DNA of 64,000 nucleotides. It comes from Desulfurococcaceae archaeon. GTDB lineage: Archaea > Thermoproteota > Thermoprotei_A > Sulfolobales > Ignisphaeraceae. Made by a program: the position numbers and the translations under genes. Shown one piece after another: positions 36,735-45,996 of the stretch; position 1 is the first letter of the stretch; every line of letters begins with the position of its first letter. Where the stretch lies: contig JAJHRF010000004.1 in assembly GCA_020832925.1 (NCBI GenBank), positions 1 to 64,000 on the forward strand. The letters are read 5' to 3'. A model generated the notes under the pieces. The model searched no databases and was not told where the DNA came from. It saw only the letters and a list, made by a program, of their open reading frames with translations.

Positions 36735-37691
36735 CTACTCTACAACAGGCCCTATAACCTCTTTCCCAACCATCTTGTTTATACGTTCAACTTCTTTATC
36801 TATGAATCTCTGTATCTCCTCTATATCTTGATCTGTTAAATGGTTGAACCTTCCTTGAGCTCTTATATAATGTTTAACATGTTTACGTTTAGGTACTGGT
36901 ACTGTTACCCTAAATACTTCGTTATTCTCTAGCTCCCAGTTTATCCACATAGCTGTTTCTGTAGCTAATCTAGCTATCTTTATACCGTATCTAGGATCGA
37001 ATCTCCATCCAGTTGTACAAGGCTGTATTACATGGATAAACGATGGGCCATCAACAGAGAGCCCTTTCCTAAATTTATTCGCCATATCTATTATGTACGC
37101 AGGGTTCGCTGTTGCAACATAGGGAATCTTGTGTGCTGCGACTATCTCTGCTATAGGTTTCTTAGGCTGTAGCTTACCTTTCAAAACTTTTCCTACAGGG
37201 GTTGTTGTTGTCCATGCTTTGAAAGGTGTTGCACCACTTCTCTGAATACCTGTGTTCATATACGCTTCGTTATCGTATAGAACATACATAACTCTATGCC
37301 CTCTCTCCAGCATACCGCTAAGAGCTTGGAAACCTATGTCAACAGTTCCACCATCGCCACCTATAGCTACAACGTTTATCTTTTTGCTTGGATCTACCAA
37401 ACCTTTTCTCTGAAGTGCTTTTACTGCAGCCTCTACACCGCTAGCAACAGCAGCTGCATTTTCGAATGCTACGTGTATCCATGGAACTTTCCACGCTGTG
37501 TAAGGGAAAGGTGTTGTCGATACTTCTAGACATCCTGTAGGTGTTACAACTATAGTGTTAGGCCCAGCTACCTTCAGCAATACTCTAACTATTGTACCGA
37601 CTAAGCATCCTGCACAAAGTCCGTGTCCTGGTGATAGATATTCTTCTCTCGGTAATTCGAATATCGATTTATATAGAGTAGGTTTACTCAT
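36735..37691 (-). CDS. porB: Pyruvate:ferredoxin oxidoreductase, beta subunit
   Basis: 318 residues. It binds thiamine diphosphate through GGDGGTVDIGFQALSG and DNEAYMNTG, and has cysteines for one [4Fe-4S] cluster (GHGLCAGCLVG and a later PCTTGW). With the alpha subunit it decarboxylates pyruvate to acetyl-CoA, reducing ferredoxin. Family members using other 2-oxoacids (VOR, KOR) look similar, so substrate is not certain. Overlaps porA by four bases. Confidence 0.88.
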   Translation of the reverse strand: MSKPTLYKSIFELPREEYLSPGHGLCAGCLVGTIVRVLLKVAGPNTIVVTPTGCLEVSTTPFPYTAWKVPWIHVAFENAAAVASGVEAAVKALQRKGLVDPSKKINVVAIGGDGGTVDIGFQALSGMLERGHRVMYVLYDNEAYMNTGIQRSGATPFKAWTTTTPVGKVLKGKLQPKKPIAEIVAAHKIPYVATANPAYIIDMANKFRKGLSVDGPSFIHVIQPCTTGWRFDPRYGIKIARLATETAMWINWELENNEVFRVTVPVPKRKHVKHYIRAQGRFNHLTDQDIEEIQRFIDKEVERINKMVGKEVIGPVVE

Positions 37692-38884
37692 TCCCTAACA
37701 CCCCAATAAATAGACTCCATAGGTACTACATTCTTCTCTATAAGCTTAGAGACATGGTCTACTATACCTATTATGTCTGACTCTGTTACAGTTCTCTGAC
37801 CTATACCTACGATGTAGTTGTACAAGTTTGTATCTAGAGATTTGAATTTGAGGAGTGTCGCTATCTCTAACGCTACAGGTCCTTCGATAACTCCTCCGAA
37901 AGTTATAGCTCTATCAAGTACAACTAGGTGTTTCAGATTCTTTATAGCGTTGAACAGCTCGTTGTATGGGAATGGTCTGAACACTCTTAACTTTATAGCA
38001 CCTACTTTAACCCCTTTCTCTCTAAGTATATCAACAGCTTCTTGAACAGTTCCGTAGAGACCTCCATAGGTTAGTAGAGCTATATCCACATCCTCAACTT
38101 TGTATGTCTCTACAAATCCGTAGCTTCTCCCAAACCTCTTCCCAAATTCTTCATCAGCTTTCTTAACAACTTCGTAAGCTTTCCTCATAGCTACAACTTG
38201 CTGGTATTTGAATTCGTAATACCAGTTAGGATCAGCTATAGCTCCCATGGTTATCGGGTTGTCTGGGTCTAGTCTATACCTATTCTTGAAGTTCTTAGGT
38301 ACATACTCGAGGATAGGAGCTCTATCTTTAGCTACATACACAGGTTCATATGTATGGCTCATGATGAAGCCGTCGTAGGCAACCATAGCTGGTAGAAGTA
38401 CTTCAGGATCTTCTGCAACTCTGTACATCTGGATAATACTGTCGTATACTTCTTGAGCTGACGAAGCTATTACTGTAATCCACGAAGAGTCTCTCGTCGC
38501 CATAAGATCGCTGTAGTCACACCATATATTTATAGGAGCTGATAAAGCTCTAGCAGCGATAGCCATCACTATCGGGAGCCTTAAACCCGACGCTATGAAG
38601 AGCATTTCGTGCATAAGTTCTAAACCTTGAGCTGAAGTAGCTGTGAAGACTCTTGCCCCTGTAGCTGAAGCTCCTATACATGCACTTAAAGCTGAATGCT
38701 CACTCTCAACGTGAATCATCTCTGCATCTAGCTCCCCATTAGCTATAAACTCTGCTATTCGTTCAACTACAGGTGTTTGAGGTGTTATTGGATATGCGGC
38801 TACAACATCTACATCAACATCTTTAGCTGCATATGCAGCTGCATAGTTTGAGGTTAGAGGTATTCTTATCCAGAGATCGCTCAT
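37688..38884 (-). CDS. porA: Pyruvate:ferredoxin oxidoreductase, alpha subunit
   Basis: 398 residues. It starts with the pyrimidine-side TPP-binding domain (YAAKDVDVDVVAAYPITPQT, HVESEHSALSACIGASATGA), then transketolase C-terminal-like and other domains (VALLTYGGLYGTVQEA). The YPITPQT motif and the E in VESEH are present. It pairs with the beta subunit to hold thiamine diphosphate. Third gene in the gamma-delta-alpha-beta operon, one base after porD. Confidence 0.9.
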   Translation of the reverse strand: MSDLWIRIPLTSNYAAAYAAKDVDVDVVAAYPITPQTPVVERIAEFIANGELDAEMIHVESEHSALSACIGASATGARVFTATSAQGLELMHEMLFIASGLRLPIVMAIAARALSAPINIWCDYSDLMATRDSSWITVIASSAQEVYDSIIQMYRVAEDPEVLLPAMVAYDGFIMSHTYEPVYVAKDRAPILEYVPKNFKNRYRLDPDNPITMGAIADPNWYYEFKYQQVVAMRKAYEVVKKADEEFGKRFGRSYGFVETYKVEDVDIALLTYGGLYGTVQEAVDILREKGVKVGAIKLRVFRPFPYNELFNAIKNLKHLVVLDRAITFGGVIEGPVALEIATLLKFKSLDTNLYNYIVGIGQRTVTESDIIGIVDHVSKLIEKNVVPMESIYWGVRE

Positions 38885-39211
38885 CTACTTCACCTCTTCA
38901 ACAAAATCAATAGCTTTAACAGGGCATTCCTCTACACAAAGTCCACAACCTTTACAATAGTTGTAGTCTATCTCGAGAGTGAACTTCCACTCTCTACCGC
39001 TAGAGGTTCTATACGGTTTATCGATGATATATATAGCAGGTTCTGGGCATATAGCCCAGCATATAAGGCATCTTAAACACTTGTCCTGGTTTATTATAGG
39101 TCTGAAGACTCTCCAATCACCTGTAGGTCTTTCAGCGAAATTCCCTGGTTTCAGTATTGCTCCGCCTATAGGTATCGATTTCCAGCTTGGTAACTTCTTC
39201 TCGAAGCTCAT
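38885..39211 (-). CDS. porD: Pyruvate:ferredoxin oxidoreductase, delta subunit
   Basis: 108 residues. Two ferredoxin cluster motifs, CLRCLICWAICP and CKGCGLCVEECP, each supply four cysteines for [4Fe-4S] clusters that pass electrons from the TPP site to ferredoxin. The length and the GDWRVFRP lead are typical. It overlaps porG by four bases. Confidence 0.92.
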   Translation of the reverse strand: MSFEKKLPSWKSIPIGGAILKPGNFAERPTGDWRVFRPIINQDKCLRCLICWAICPEPAIYIIDKPYRTSSGREWKFTLEIDYNYCKGCGLCVEECPVKAIDFVEEVK

Positions 39212-39771
39212 AGTGTTTCAACCTCTTGGTAAGCTCTTCTAACAGCTTCGATATTAAGTTCAGCTACTTTAGGTCTAAAAGTCTCTTTAATAACTTCCTC
39301 TACATAGTGTAGATCGATAACAGGTACTACTCTCACTAAAGCACCTATCATAGCCATGTTAACGAAAGGTGCTTTCAGTACCTCTAGAGCAATTTTTGTA
39401 GCATCTACTCTAGCTATCTTAAGATCGTCTCTACCTATGTACTTCCTAACTTCGTCCAAACTCTTCTTAGTATTGATTATAAGTATTCCGCCGATCTTGA
39501 GACCTTCTAAGTATATAGATTTATCGAGAGATGGATCCATAACAACAACTACGTCAGGTGTTAGTATAGGTGCCCTAGTTTTGATATGTTCATCGGATAC
39601 CCTTGTATAAGCTCTAACAGGTGCACCTCTACGTTCAGCACCGAACTCTGGATAAGCTTGAGCATATTTACCTTGATACACAGCTGCCTCAGCTAAAACA
39701 ATAGATGCTGTAACAACTCCCTGACCACCTCTACCATGCCATCTAATTTCAGTACGCTTCACATATATCAC
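39208..39771 (-). CDS. porG: Pyruvate:ferredoxin oxidoreductase, gamma subunit
   Basis: 187 residues, GTG start within GGTGATATATGTG. The domain opens with IRWHGRGGQGVVTAS, the family signature, and contains PEFGAERRGAPVRAY. It forms the CoA-binding domain of the four-subunit enzyme. First gene of the operon; CTTTTTATA in the shared spacer (39805-39815, read leftwards) is a likely promoter, divergent from carS. Confidence 0.92.
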   Translation of the reverse strand: MIYVKRTEIRWHGRGGQGVVTASIVLAEAAVYQGKYAQAYPEFGAERRGAPVRAYTRVSDEHIKTRAPILTPDVVVVMDPSLDKSIYLEGLKIGGILIINTKKSLDEVRKYIGRDDLKIARVDATKIALEVLKAPFVNMAMIGALVRVVPVIDLHYVEEVIKETFRPKVAELNIEAVRRAYQEVETL

Positions 39772-39880
39772 CGTAAACTTTCTGTCTTTAAATACCTAGG
39801 GATAGGGTATAAAAAGTTCATGGGTAAAATCAGCTAATATATCGATATTTAAACCATTAACTAGGTAAGGTAGTTACGCT

Positions 39881-40414
39881 ATGGATATACTTGAAAAAGT
39901 GCTGATCTTGATATGGTTAGTACTACCAGCTTACGTAGCTAACGGAGCACCTGTTGTAGGTATTAAAATTCTTGATAAGCTTGGGTATAGGAGACACCCT
40001 ATAGATAGAGGTAAGCATCTGTTCGATGGCAAAAGAATTTTCGGTGATAATAAGACTTGGGAAGGATTCCTCATAGGAATAGCATCGGGTACTCTTGCTG
40101 GTGTTGTTCAGCAGTTTCTAGGAGATTTCGACTATATCTATATCGCGAGAGGTGTAGTTTTAAGTATCGGGGCTATGGTTGGGGATCTCCTCGGGGCTTT
40201 CATCAAGAGAAGACTAGGTATAAAACCGGGGGACCCGCTCCCATTCATAGACCAGACATCTTTTCTCTACGTAGCTCTACTCGTAGCTCTTCCACTGAAT
40301 TTACTAAATATTTCGTTCATAGATTTCTCAATTCTGACAATTGTAACAGTATTTCTACATGTATTGACGAATTTCGTAGCGTATAAACTCAAGCTTAAAC
40401 ATGTACCGTGGTAA
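39881..40414 (+). CDS. carS: CDP-archaeol synthase
   Basis: 177 residues with five spans. LPAYVANGAPVVG at the N terminus and GNDNKTW-like GDNKTWEGFLIGIASG after it are the family motifs, followed by GDLLGAFIKRRLGIKPGDPL. CarS joins unsaturated archaetidic acid (DGGGP) to CTP, giving CDP-archaeol for polar lipids. TATTTAAACC at 39847 is a likely promoter. Divergent from the POR operon. Confidence 0.93.
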   Translation: MDILEKVLILIWLVLPAYVANGAPVVGIKILDKLGYRRHPIDRGKHLFDGKRIFGDNKTWEGFLIGIASGTLAGVVQQFLGDFDYIYIARGVVLSIGAMVGDLLGAFIKRRLGIKPGDPLPFIDQTSFLYVALLVALPLNLLNISFIDFSILTIVTVFLHVLTNFVAYKLKLKHVPW

Positions 40415-40531
40415 TAGAGTGGAACAGTAGTACTCGAGTTTAATTGAGTAGACTGGATGTTTTAGTCAACTACTTATTGAACTCGCTAAATCTATAAATC
40501 TGTAAAACTGTACCCCTAGTGGGGGACCCAG

Positions 40532-40927
40532 GTGAAACTGAGAATATTTACCCAGATACTCATAGGCTTCATCCTCGGCTGGTTTTCAGCAACGGTAGTC
40601 GGTAGAGATAACGTTTACATTGTGTTAGTAGCTATACCATTGATAGGTTTTATCCATGAAGTTCTACACCTAGTACCGTTGAAACTCTATAGACTCGATT
40701 TCAACTTTGTGGTGAATGGTATGCTTATAGGGTTTAAATCGACATTTAGAAACGTAGATCAGTACATAGTTACAGCTACAGCTCCACAGATACTGACAAT
40801 AGCATTAGCAATCCTATACATACTTACAATGAATACCTACGTATTAATTCTATCAGTTCTCCACATAGTTATCTCTTGCGAAGATATCCTAAAGGTGTTT
40901 AGATATATCGTAAACTACTCTACGTAA
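40532..40927 (+). CDS. Membrane zincin, DUF3267-like
   Basis: 131 residues, GTG start after GGGGGACCCAGG. Four spans; the second contains the zinc-protease motif HEVLH, in GFIHEVLHLVPLKLY, and a later helix has SCEDILK, where an acidic third ligand could lie. These features match the DUF3267 putative metalloprotease family. Whether it cuts peptides within the membrane is inference. Overlaps the convergent 101-residue gene by 13 bases. Confidence 0.65.
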   Translation: MKLRIFTQILIGFILGWFSATVVGRDNVYIVLVAIPLIGFIHEVLHLVPLKLYRLDFNFVVNGMLIGFKSTFRNVDQYIVTATAPQILTIALAILYILTMNTYVLILSVLHIVISCEDILKVFRYIVNYST

Positions 40928-41220
40928 TCTCTACACATAGCTTTACAACTTACATCTACTCGATGAATACATAAACAGAGGATTTCGTCATCAACTCTAT
41001 AGATAAATATCTTCCCACCTTTAGTATCGTAGAAACCTATAAGAACTCTATTAACAACTTCGAGCTCCTCCTTTATATAGAGATCGAAAAGTTCTAAAGC
41101 ACATTCACTTGTTTCACAATCAAGAAAATCGTCTATATCGCATACCAGAGGTTTCTCTTGATCTCTGTAAACAATAGTTGTTTTCAGGAAAGATGTTTCT
41201 GCTTCAGGTAAATTCTTCAA
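40915..41220 (-). CDS. Hypothetical protein (101 aa), cysteine-containing
   Basis: 101 residues, not recognised. It is acidic with seven cysteines (VCDIDDFLDCETSECAL; ILCLCIHRVDVSCKAMC), spaced unlike a standard zinc finger but able to bind metal. No membrane span. Convergent with the zincin gene. Confidence 0.5.
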   Translation of the reverse strand: MKNLPEAETSFLKTTIVYRDQEKPLVCDIDDFLDCETSECALELFDLYIKEELEVVNRVLIGFYDTKGGKIFIYRVDDEILCLCIHRVDVSCKAMCRDYVE

Positions 41221-41427
41221 ACTACCACCAGATTACAGTAGCTTAATCTATCTAAACAGCTTATATATATTCCAAGAACTTGAACAATTTCTATCCTTCG
41301 TAAAACCATATAATCTTTTCTTAGAAAATGTTCCAACTACGAAAAACAGATAAATTTATAAACTCTTTCACTGGGTTTTAAGATATAGATAAGAGTTGAG
41401 TGTGAGAATATGAGTGGAGGAGAGCTT

Positions 41428-41784
41428 ATGTTTGAGAAGAGAAGGAGAAGGAAAAGAAAGTTAGTGATTGAGGGTAACAAGATCGTATTTAGGAAAAGAC
41501 TTGAGCATACCTTCGAGTTACCACCAGATATAGTTGAATGGGTTAAGAAACACCTAGATGTAATTGATTGGCTTGTATTCGATAGCGGGATAGCTTCATC
41601 GCTTAGACATCCGCATAGCGTTAGAACCCTCATATACTTACTATATGCAAGAGCTAACGATATATCGATAGCCCAGATGGCTAAGAAGATAGATATAGCA
41701 CATGAACAACTCTATAGACTAGAAAGACTCTTGGCTAAAGCTGGTATCAAAGATATGGTATACGCTATGCTAAAGAAGAGCTAA
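41428..41784 (+). CDS. Small basic protein, possible DNA-binding HTH
   Basis: About 118 residues. The start MFEKRRRRKRK is strongly basic; the C-terminal half has ISIAQMAKKIDIAHEQLYRL, a possible helix-turn-helix. The ribosome site GGAGGAG (41416-41422) lies five bases before the ATG at 41428, so that start is better than the ATG at 41410, which would place the site inside the gene. Family not recognised. Confidence 0.6.
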   Translation: MFEKRRRRKRKLVIEGNKIVFRKRLEHTFELPPDIVEWVKKHLDVIDWLVFDSGIASSLRHPHSVRTLIYLLYARANDISIAQMAKKIDIAHEQLYRLERLLAKAGIKDMVYAMLKKS

Positions 41785-41930
41785 AACTACTTAAAGCTTA
41801 TATACTATATACCTTAGTAAACACCTTAAACATACTCAACATAAAATAATTTTTGTTACATAGTTTCACAGGTATTCTAGCTAACGTCGTATATAGTATT
41901 ACCATTGTCTACAAAGTCTAGGGCTAAAAC

Positions 41931-42260
41931 GTGGTACAGAAAATCCCGCCTCAAATAATATTGTTATCGATAATAGCTAAGAACTCGAATGGATTAACAT
42001 TAAAAGAACTTGTATCTCAAATGACTACCCTATGTAAGAATAGCGATATCTTTCTACATTACTATAGTTGTGGAAAAGGTGAGAGTATATTTAGAGAAAT
42101 TCTACTAGATCTGAATACATTAAAAATCTTAGGGCTTATTGAGGAGGTGAAAGGGAGGTATTTTGCTACAGAGAAAGGATACATAATCCTAAGAAGAATG
42201 GACGATAATAAAGAAAACCGAAAGTTTAACATCGTTACACAGCTCAAGGATAATACATAG
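41931..42260 (+). CDS. Winged-helix-like small protein (109 aa)
   Basis: 109 residues, GTG start. LLSIIAKNSNGLTLKELVSQ and LNTLKILGLIEEVKGRYFAT followed by EKGYIILRRM is the pattern of a winged helix with a C-terminal wing, as in small archaeal transcription regulators. A cysteine-rich insert (CKNSDIFLHYYSCGKG) separates the helices. Target unknown. Confidence 0.55.
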   Translation: MVQKIPPQIILLSIIAKNSNGLTLKELVSQMTTLCKNSDIFLHYYSCGKGESIFREILLDLNTLKILGLIEEVKGRYFATEKGYIILRRMDDNKENRKFNIVTQLKDNT

Positions 42261-42378
42261 ATACAGTAAGTATAGCAGCAACCTCAATAAGATATACAGA
42301 TTCACTCAATACCTCTAACTACTGGTCGTGAACTACGTTTCAGCTAGTATTATTTTACGTAGGTTAAGGAGGTAGAGA

Positions 42379-42663
42379 CTAGAGCAATAAGTCGAAAGAG
42401 TTTGTTTTGATAGTTAACTCGGTACACGGTTCAACATAAATGTTGTTTACAATAGCTAGAGAGTCGTGTACTTTAAGTCTCTCAATAAATTTCTCGATAT
42501 CTTCTTCGTTACCTATAGCTAAGATTTCGACCGAGTTATCCTCTCTATACCTACCCCAACCTCTTATCTTAAGCTCTTCTGCAACTATATATACATACCC
42601 TAGGTACCCCAACCCTTTTAAAACCCCTTCAACAGTTATTACAACACATTTCAAAGTATTCAC
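42379..42663 (-). CDS. Acylphosphatase-fold protein lacking catalytic residues
   Basis: 94 residues. VEGVLKGLGYLGYVYIVAEE and LKIRGWGRYREDNSVEILAI align by eye with archaeal acylphosphatases (VQGVGFR...GYAKNLPDGSVEVVAEG). The catalytic Arg in GVGFR is Leu21 here and the Asn in KNLPDG is Tyr39, so hydrolysis of acyl phosphates is unlikely. A binding role of the alpha/beta fold is possible. Stands alone between two divergent spacers. Confidence 0.6.
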   Translation of the reverse strand: MNTLKCVVITVEGVLKGLGYLGYVYIVAEELKIRGWGRYREDNSVEILAIGNEEDIEKFIERLKVHDSLAIVNNIYVEPCTELTIKTNSFDLLL

Positions 42664-42850
42664 CTAGCTATACCTACTACTTATCTTAAGCCCATATCTT
42701 ATATGTATAACTATAGTCAAGATTCTTAACTAGTTAGAACCGATAGAGAACTTATTCGTTGATATATATGTAGAGAGTTCTAGGTAATATAGTTTCCTCT
42801 ATACTATACTTCTGATGAGGATTAGCTAGAGCTTATCAAGGGTGTGGTAA

Positions 42851-43810
42851 GTGGGGGATGTTGATAGGGATTTAGATGTAGTTATAGCTTTTAATAGATG
42901 GGTATCGACAACAGTATCTAGGGTAAATGAATCGCTTGTTCTAATCTACACTACTCTCGATAATACTCCATGTAGTGAATCGCAAGACTTTATCAGATCG
43001 GCTACAGGTTTCGCGATAGATAGAGATGTTGTGGTTACTGTAGCTCATCTAAACCCTGTTGAAAAATTATGTCTTGCTGATTTAAGTGGTAGGAGATTCT
43101 ATGGCGAAGTTCTTGCTATCGATAATAGATGGGATATAGCTTTCATAAAAACTGAAGAAGAGCTTAAGCCTCTTAGCTTATCGCAGAATCTACCCCCCAT
43201 CGGTAGCATCGTTGTAGTAGGCGGTATACCTTATGGACTTCTAAGATCTTACTACGCCTTAGGTATTGTTAGCGGGTACAAGGTTAACACATTTATCAAT
43301 GGTAAACGTATCGAAGGTTTGATAATGCTTAGCGCACCTACAACACCTGGTATGAGTGGAGGACCTGTTATCGATATACATGGAGATGTTGTAGGGATGC
43401 TGGTGGCTAACGCTATGAATTTAAACGAGTTTACCCTAGCTGTACCAGGTAAACGTATACTCTACAGCTATACAATGCTGAAGAAGTTAGGGAAAGTTGT
43501 CCACCCATCTCTAGGTCTTAAAGTAGTTGAAGGGCTTACAAAAGAAGTTAAAGGGTTGACTATCTCCTCTATACACAATAAGCTAGTTATAGAGTTATGC
43601 GGTATAGATCTAGGAGATATATTGATATCAGTGAACGGTTCTGACGTTGAGACTCTTGAAGATCTTTGGGATGCTCTAGATAGAGCAGCTATAGATTGTG
43701 TAGATTTCCTTAAGATAAAGTTCTACGATTACAGCGATAAAAAAGTTAGAGAATGTGTATACCCTCTATCTCTAGAAACCACCAGCTATTCTACGAAACC
43801 TCTTTTATAA
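42851..43810 (+). CDS. HtrA-like serine protease with PDZ, cytoplasmic
   Basis: 319 residues, GTG start. The trypsin-like domain has the triad H66 (VTVAHLN), D95 (RWDIAFIK) and S169 (TPGMSGGPV). A PDZ-type region spans about 215-300, with GDILISVNGSDV. No signal peptide or anchor is visible, so it should act in the cytoplasm, unlike periplasmic DegP. It ends 20 bases inside the convergent gene. Confidence 0.82.
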   Translation: MGDVDRDLDVVIAFNRWVSTTVSRVNESLVLIYTTLDNTPCSESQDFIRSATGFAIDRDVVVTVAHLNPVEKLCLADLSGRRFYGEVLAIDNRWDIAFIKTEEELKPLSLSQNLPPIGSIVVVGGIPYGLLRSYYALGIVSGYKVNTFINGKRIEGLIMLSAPTTPGMSGGPVIDIHGDVVGMLVANAMNLNEFTLAVPGKRILYSYTMLKKLGKVVHPSLGLKVVEGLTKEVKGLTISSIHNKLVIELCGIDLGDILISVNGSDVETLEDLWDALDRAAIDCVDFLKIKFYDYSDKKVRECVYPLSLETTSYSTKPLL

Positions 43811-44468
43811 GAGGTTTACCACCTCTCTCCCTAGCAATCTCTGTCACCGTTTTAGTCTCCTTAATGTTGAACACAAGTTCTGATTCCAGCGGGACCTCTA
43901 CCATCTTCTCCTCATACACATACTCATCCTCCTTAACATGCTTATATACATAGACACTATGCTTACCCTCCGGAACCTCTACAACAGCAAACCCACTAGC
44001 ATCTGTTTCAGCTGATGCAACTACCCTACCCTCGGACTCTACCACGATTTTCGCTTTCTCTAGAGGTACTGAATTGAATAAGATTTTCAATCTTAGTGCA
44101 TAGTACTTAAGTTCTCTAACACATGTAGGCATCCCCTTCATTGTGAAGAACTTGTTAGTTCTATCAGCTAACTCTTTAACAAGATTCTTAACTTCTGATT
44201 TCATATCTTTATCAGATATGATCAATCTATATATTTTCGAAAACGTATCGCAGAATTCATTATAATTCTCATTACTAAACCTAGCTGTTAAAACTATCAG
44301 CTTATCTCTGATATTCTCTATCTGCTTAAATACATCAGGTGGAAGTTTAACCATATAGATATTGAATACTTTTGTCAGAAACTCGTGAACTTCATCACGT
44401 ATATCTTTCCTAATCTCTACCTGTTGATATTTATAAGTTTTCCAATCCTCTACAGCCATGGTCAACAC
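43791..44468 (-). CDS. Hypothetical protein with C-terminal beta-sandwich
   Basis: 225 residues. The first 140 are helical with basic residues and no known motif. Residues 145-210 (KIVVESEGRVVASAETDASG, FAVVEVPEGKHSVYVYKH) resemble carboxypeptidase-regulatory or PEGA-like beta sandwiches. It lacks a signal peptide, unusual for that domain. Overlaps the HtrA-like gene end by 20 bases. Confidence 0.6.
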   Translation of the reverse strand: MLTMAVEDWKTYKYQQVEIRKDIRDEVHEFLTKVFNIYMVKLPPDVFKQIENIRDKLIVLTARFSNENYNEFCDTFSKIYRLIISDKDMKSEVKNLVKELADRTNKFFTMKGMPTCVRELKYYALRLKILFNSVPLEKAKIVVESEGRVVASAETDASGFAVVEVPEGKHSVYVYKHVKEDEYVYEEKMVEVPLESELVFNIKETKTVTEIARERGGKPLIKEVS

Positions 44469-44543
44469 CTAGACGAGGTACTTAGCCAACACTCTAAATT
44501 ACTAGTTTTGACAAAGTTTATATGTTTAAACGAGATGACGGTG

Positions 44544-45464
44544 TTAGTACCTTTTAATAGCTTTGAATCCCTGGATAGCTTCGATCCACTTAACCTCTTC
44601 GAAACCTGCTTTAGCTAACCTACTCTTGATACCTTTAAGTATATCTATATTGCTGTGTTTCCCTGGGTTACCTGTGTAGTGGATAAGGATCCCACCTTTT
44701 CTAAGAACTTCGTAAATCTTTCTATAGAAATCTAGGCTGTAGAGCTCTCCTGCTACTTCGAATCTCGGAGGATCGTGTACAACTACATCGTATTCCCCAG
44801 GGTTTATATAGTCTAGAACTTCTACAGCATCTCCTAAGATTATCTCTATCTTAGGGTTTTCTAAACCTCTTGACCAGGGATTCATAGATGCGAAGAATAA
44901 CACATTCTCATCTATATCGATTGTAGTTACACTTTCTGCTCCAAACATAACCTCTGCTATAGCTGTGTAACCTAAACCTGTACAGATATCTAAAACTCTT
45001 GCATTCTTAATCTTCTTACCAATAGCTCTAATCTTCAAAATACTGTCACTCCAAGGGTCTAGCCCATGTATTCTATGCATATGAATCCCGTTGATCTCGA
45101 TTGTAGGAGCTTTATCACGGGCTACAGCTCTGAGTTTGTAGTATTTTCCATTGCTATACATGTCGAGCCTCCTAACCTCCCCATTGATCACCTTGTAGAC
45201 AAAACCTTCTTTAAAATCCCTAACTATATTGAGATCTATTAAAGCGCTGTCTATCGATATAGAATCCCCTAATACCTCTACCTCTACCTTCCTAAGCCCG
45301 AGATCAACAACTACTTCAAACTTCTTCAAGTCTCTATCTATATTCCTCAGTATCTCCTCGATATCCCAGCTAGTCAACGCAATACCTTCGATGTATTTAT
45401 AGTTATAGCTCTTCATACACACTTCAAAATACTGTAAACTACTAAAGATTTTTATATATTGCAT
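44544..45464 (-). CDS. SAM-dependent methyltransferase with DPPR motif
   Basis: 306 residues. An N-terminal domain of about 130 residues is followed by a Rossmann methyltransferase: VLDICTGLGYTAIAE (motif I), VTTIDIDENVL (II), VVVHDPPRFEV (IV), and FYRKIYEVLRKGGILI. D-P-P-R replaces the N/D-P-P-Y of amino-methyltransferases; the family is an archaeal group with spermidine-synthase-like traits. Substrate unknown. Divergent from the YbaK gene. Confidence 0.75.
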   Translation of the reverse strand: MQYIKIFSSLQYFEVCMKSYNYKYIEGIALTSWDIEEILRNIDRDLKKFEVVVDLGLRKVEVEVLGDSISIDSALIDLNIVRDFKEGFVYKVINGEVRRLDMYSNGKYYKLRAVARDKAPTIEINGIHMHRIHGLDPWSDSILKIRAIGKKIKNARVLDICTGLGYTAIAEVMFGAESVTTIDIDENVLFFASMNPWSRGLENPKIEIILGDAVEVLDYINPGEYDVVVHDPPRFEVAGELYSLDFYRKIYEVLRKGGILIHYTGNPGKHSNIDILKGIKSRLAKAGFEEVKWIEAIQGFKAIKRY

Positions 45465-45499
45465 AATATGTTTATTAAGAAGATATTTGGTGAAGATCC

Positions 45500-45958
45500 G
45501 TGAGCTCTGTATCTAGGTGGGAACAAGTTGTTGAAGGTATTAAAGTAGAGGTTTTAGAGTTTAGCGATACTGTTGAAAGTGTTGATAAAGCTTCTAAGCT
45601 AAGCGGGGAACCTTCTAGTAAGATCGTTAAGACTCTTCTGCTAAAGGTAGGAGATAGCTTTGTTGTCGCTGTTGTTAGAGGTGATAGAAGAGTTGACTAT
45701 GGTAAAGCTTCTAAAGTTTTCGGGTTACCTGTAACACTTGCTAAACGTGAAGAAGTTCTCAATATCCTCAATGTTGAACCTGGTGCTGTAACACCTTTAT
45801 CGTCTAGAGTTAGATCGTTGAATGTTGTTCTAGATCCCGCTATACTAGTTAACGAGTATATTCTATGTGGTGGAGGGAGTACTAAGAGGTTGTATAAGGT
45901 TAAGACTTCGGATCTCGTAGAGTACCTCAAACCCATTATCGTAGATATATTCAAGTAG
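45500..45958 (+). CDS. YbaK/ProX-type aminoacyl-tRNA deacylase
   Basis: 152 residues, GTG start. SSKIVKTLLLKVGDSFVVAV has the conserved Lys, followed by VVRGDRRVDYGKASKVFG; the later part includes GAVTPLSSR and ILCGGGSTKRLYKV. Members hydrolyse mischarged tRNAs (such as Cys- or Ala-tRNA-Pro) in trans. The specificity cannot be read. Divergent from the methyltransferase. Confidence 0.85.
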   Translation: MSSVSRWEQVVEGIKVEVLEFSDTVESVDKASKLSGEPSSKIVKTLLLKVGDSFVVAVVRGDRRVDYGKASKVFGLPVTLAKREEVLNILNVEPGAVTPLSSRVRSLNVVLDPAILVNEYILCGGGSTKRLYKVKTSDLVEYLKPIIVDIFK

Positions 45959-45996
45959 CATCTATATAGCTTATCTCTTAGTTTTGCAGATTATCC

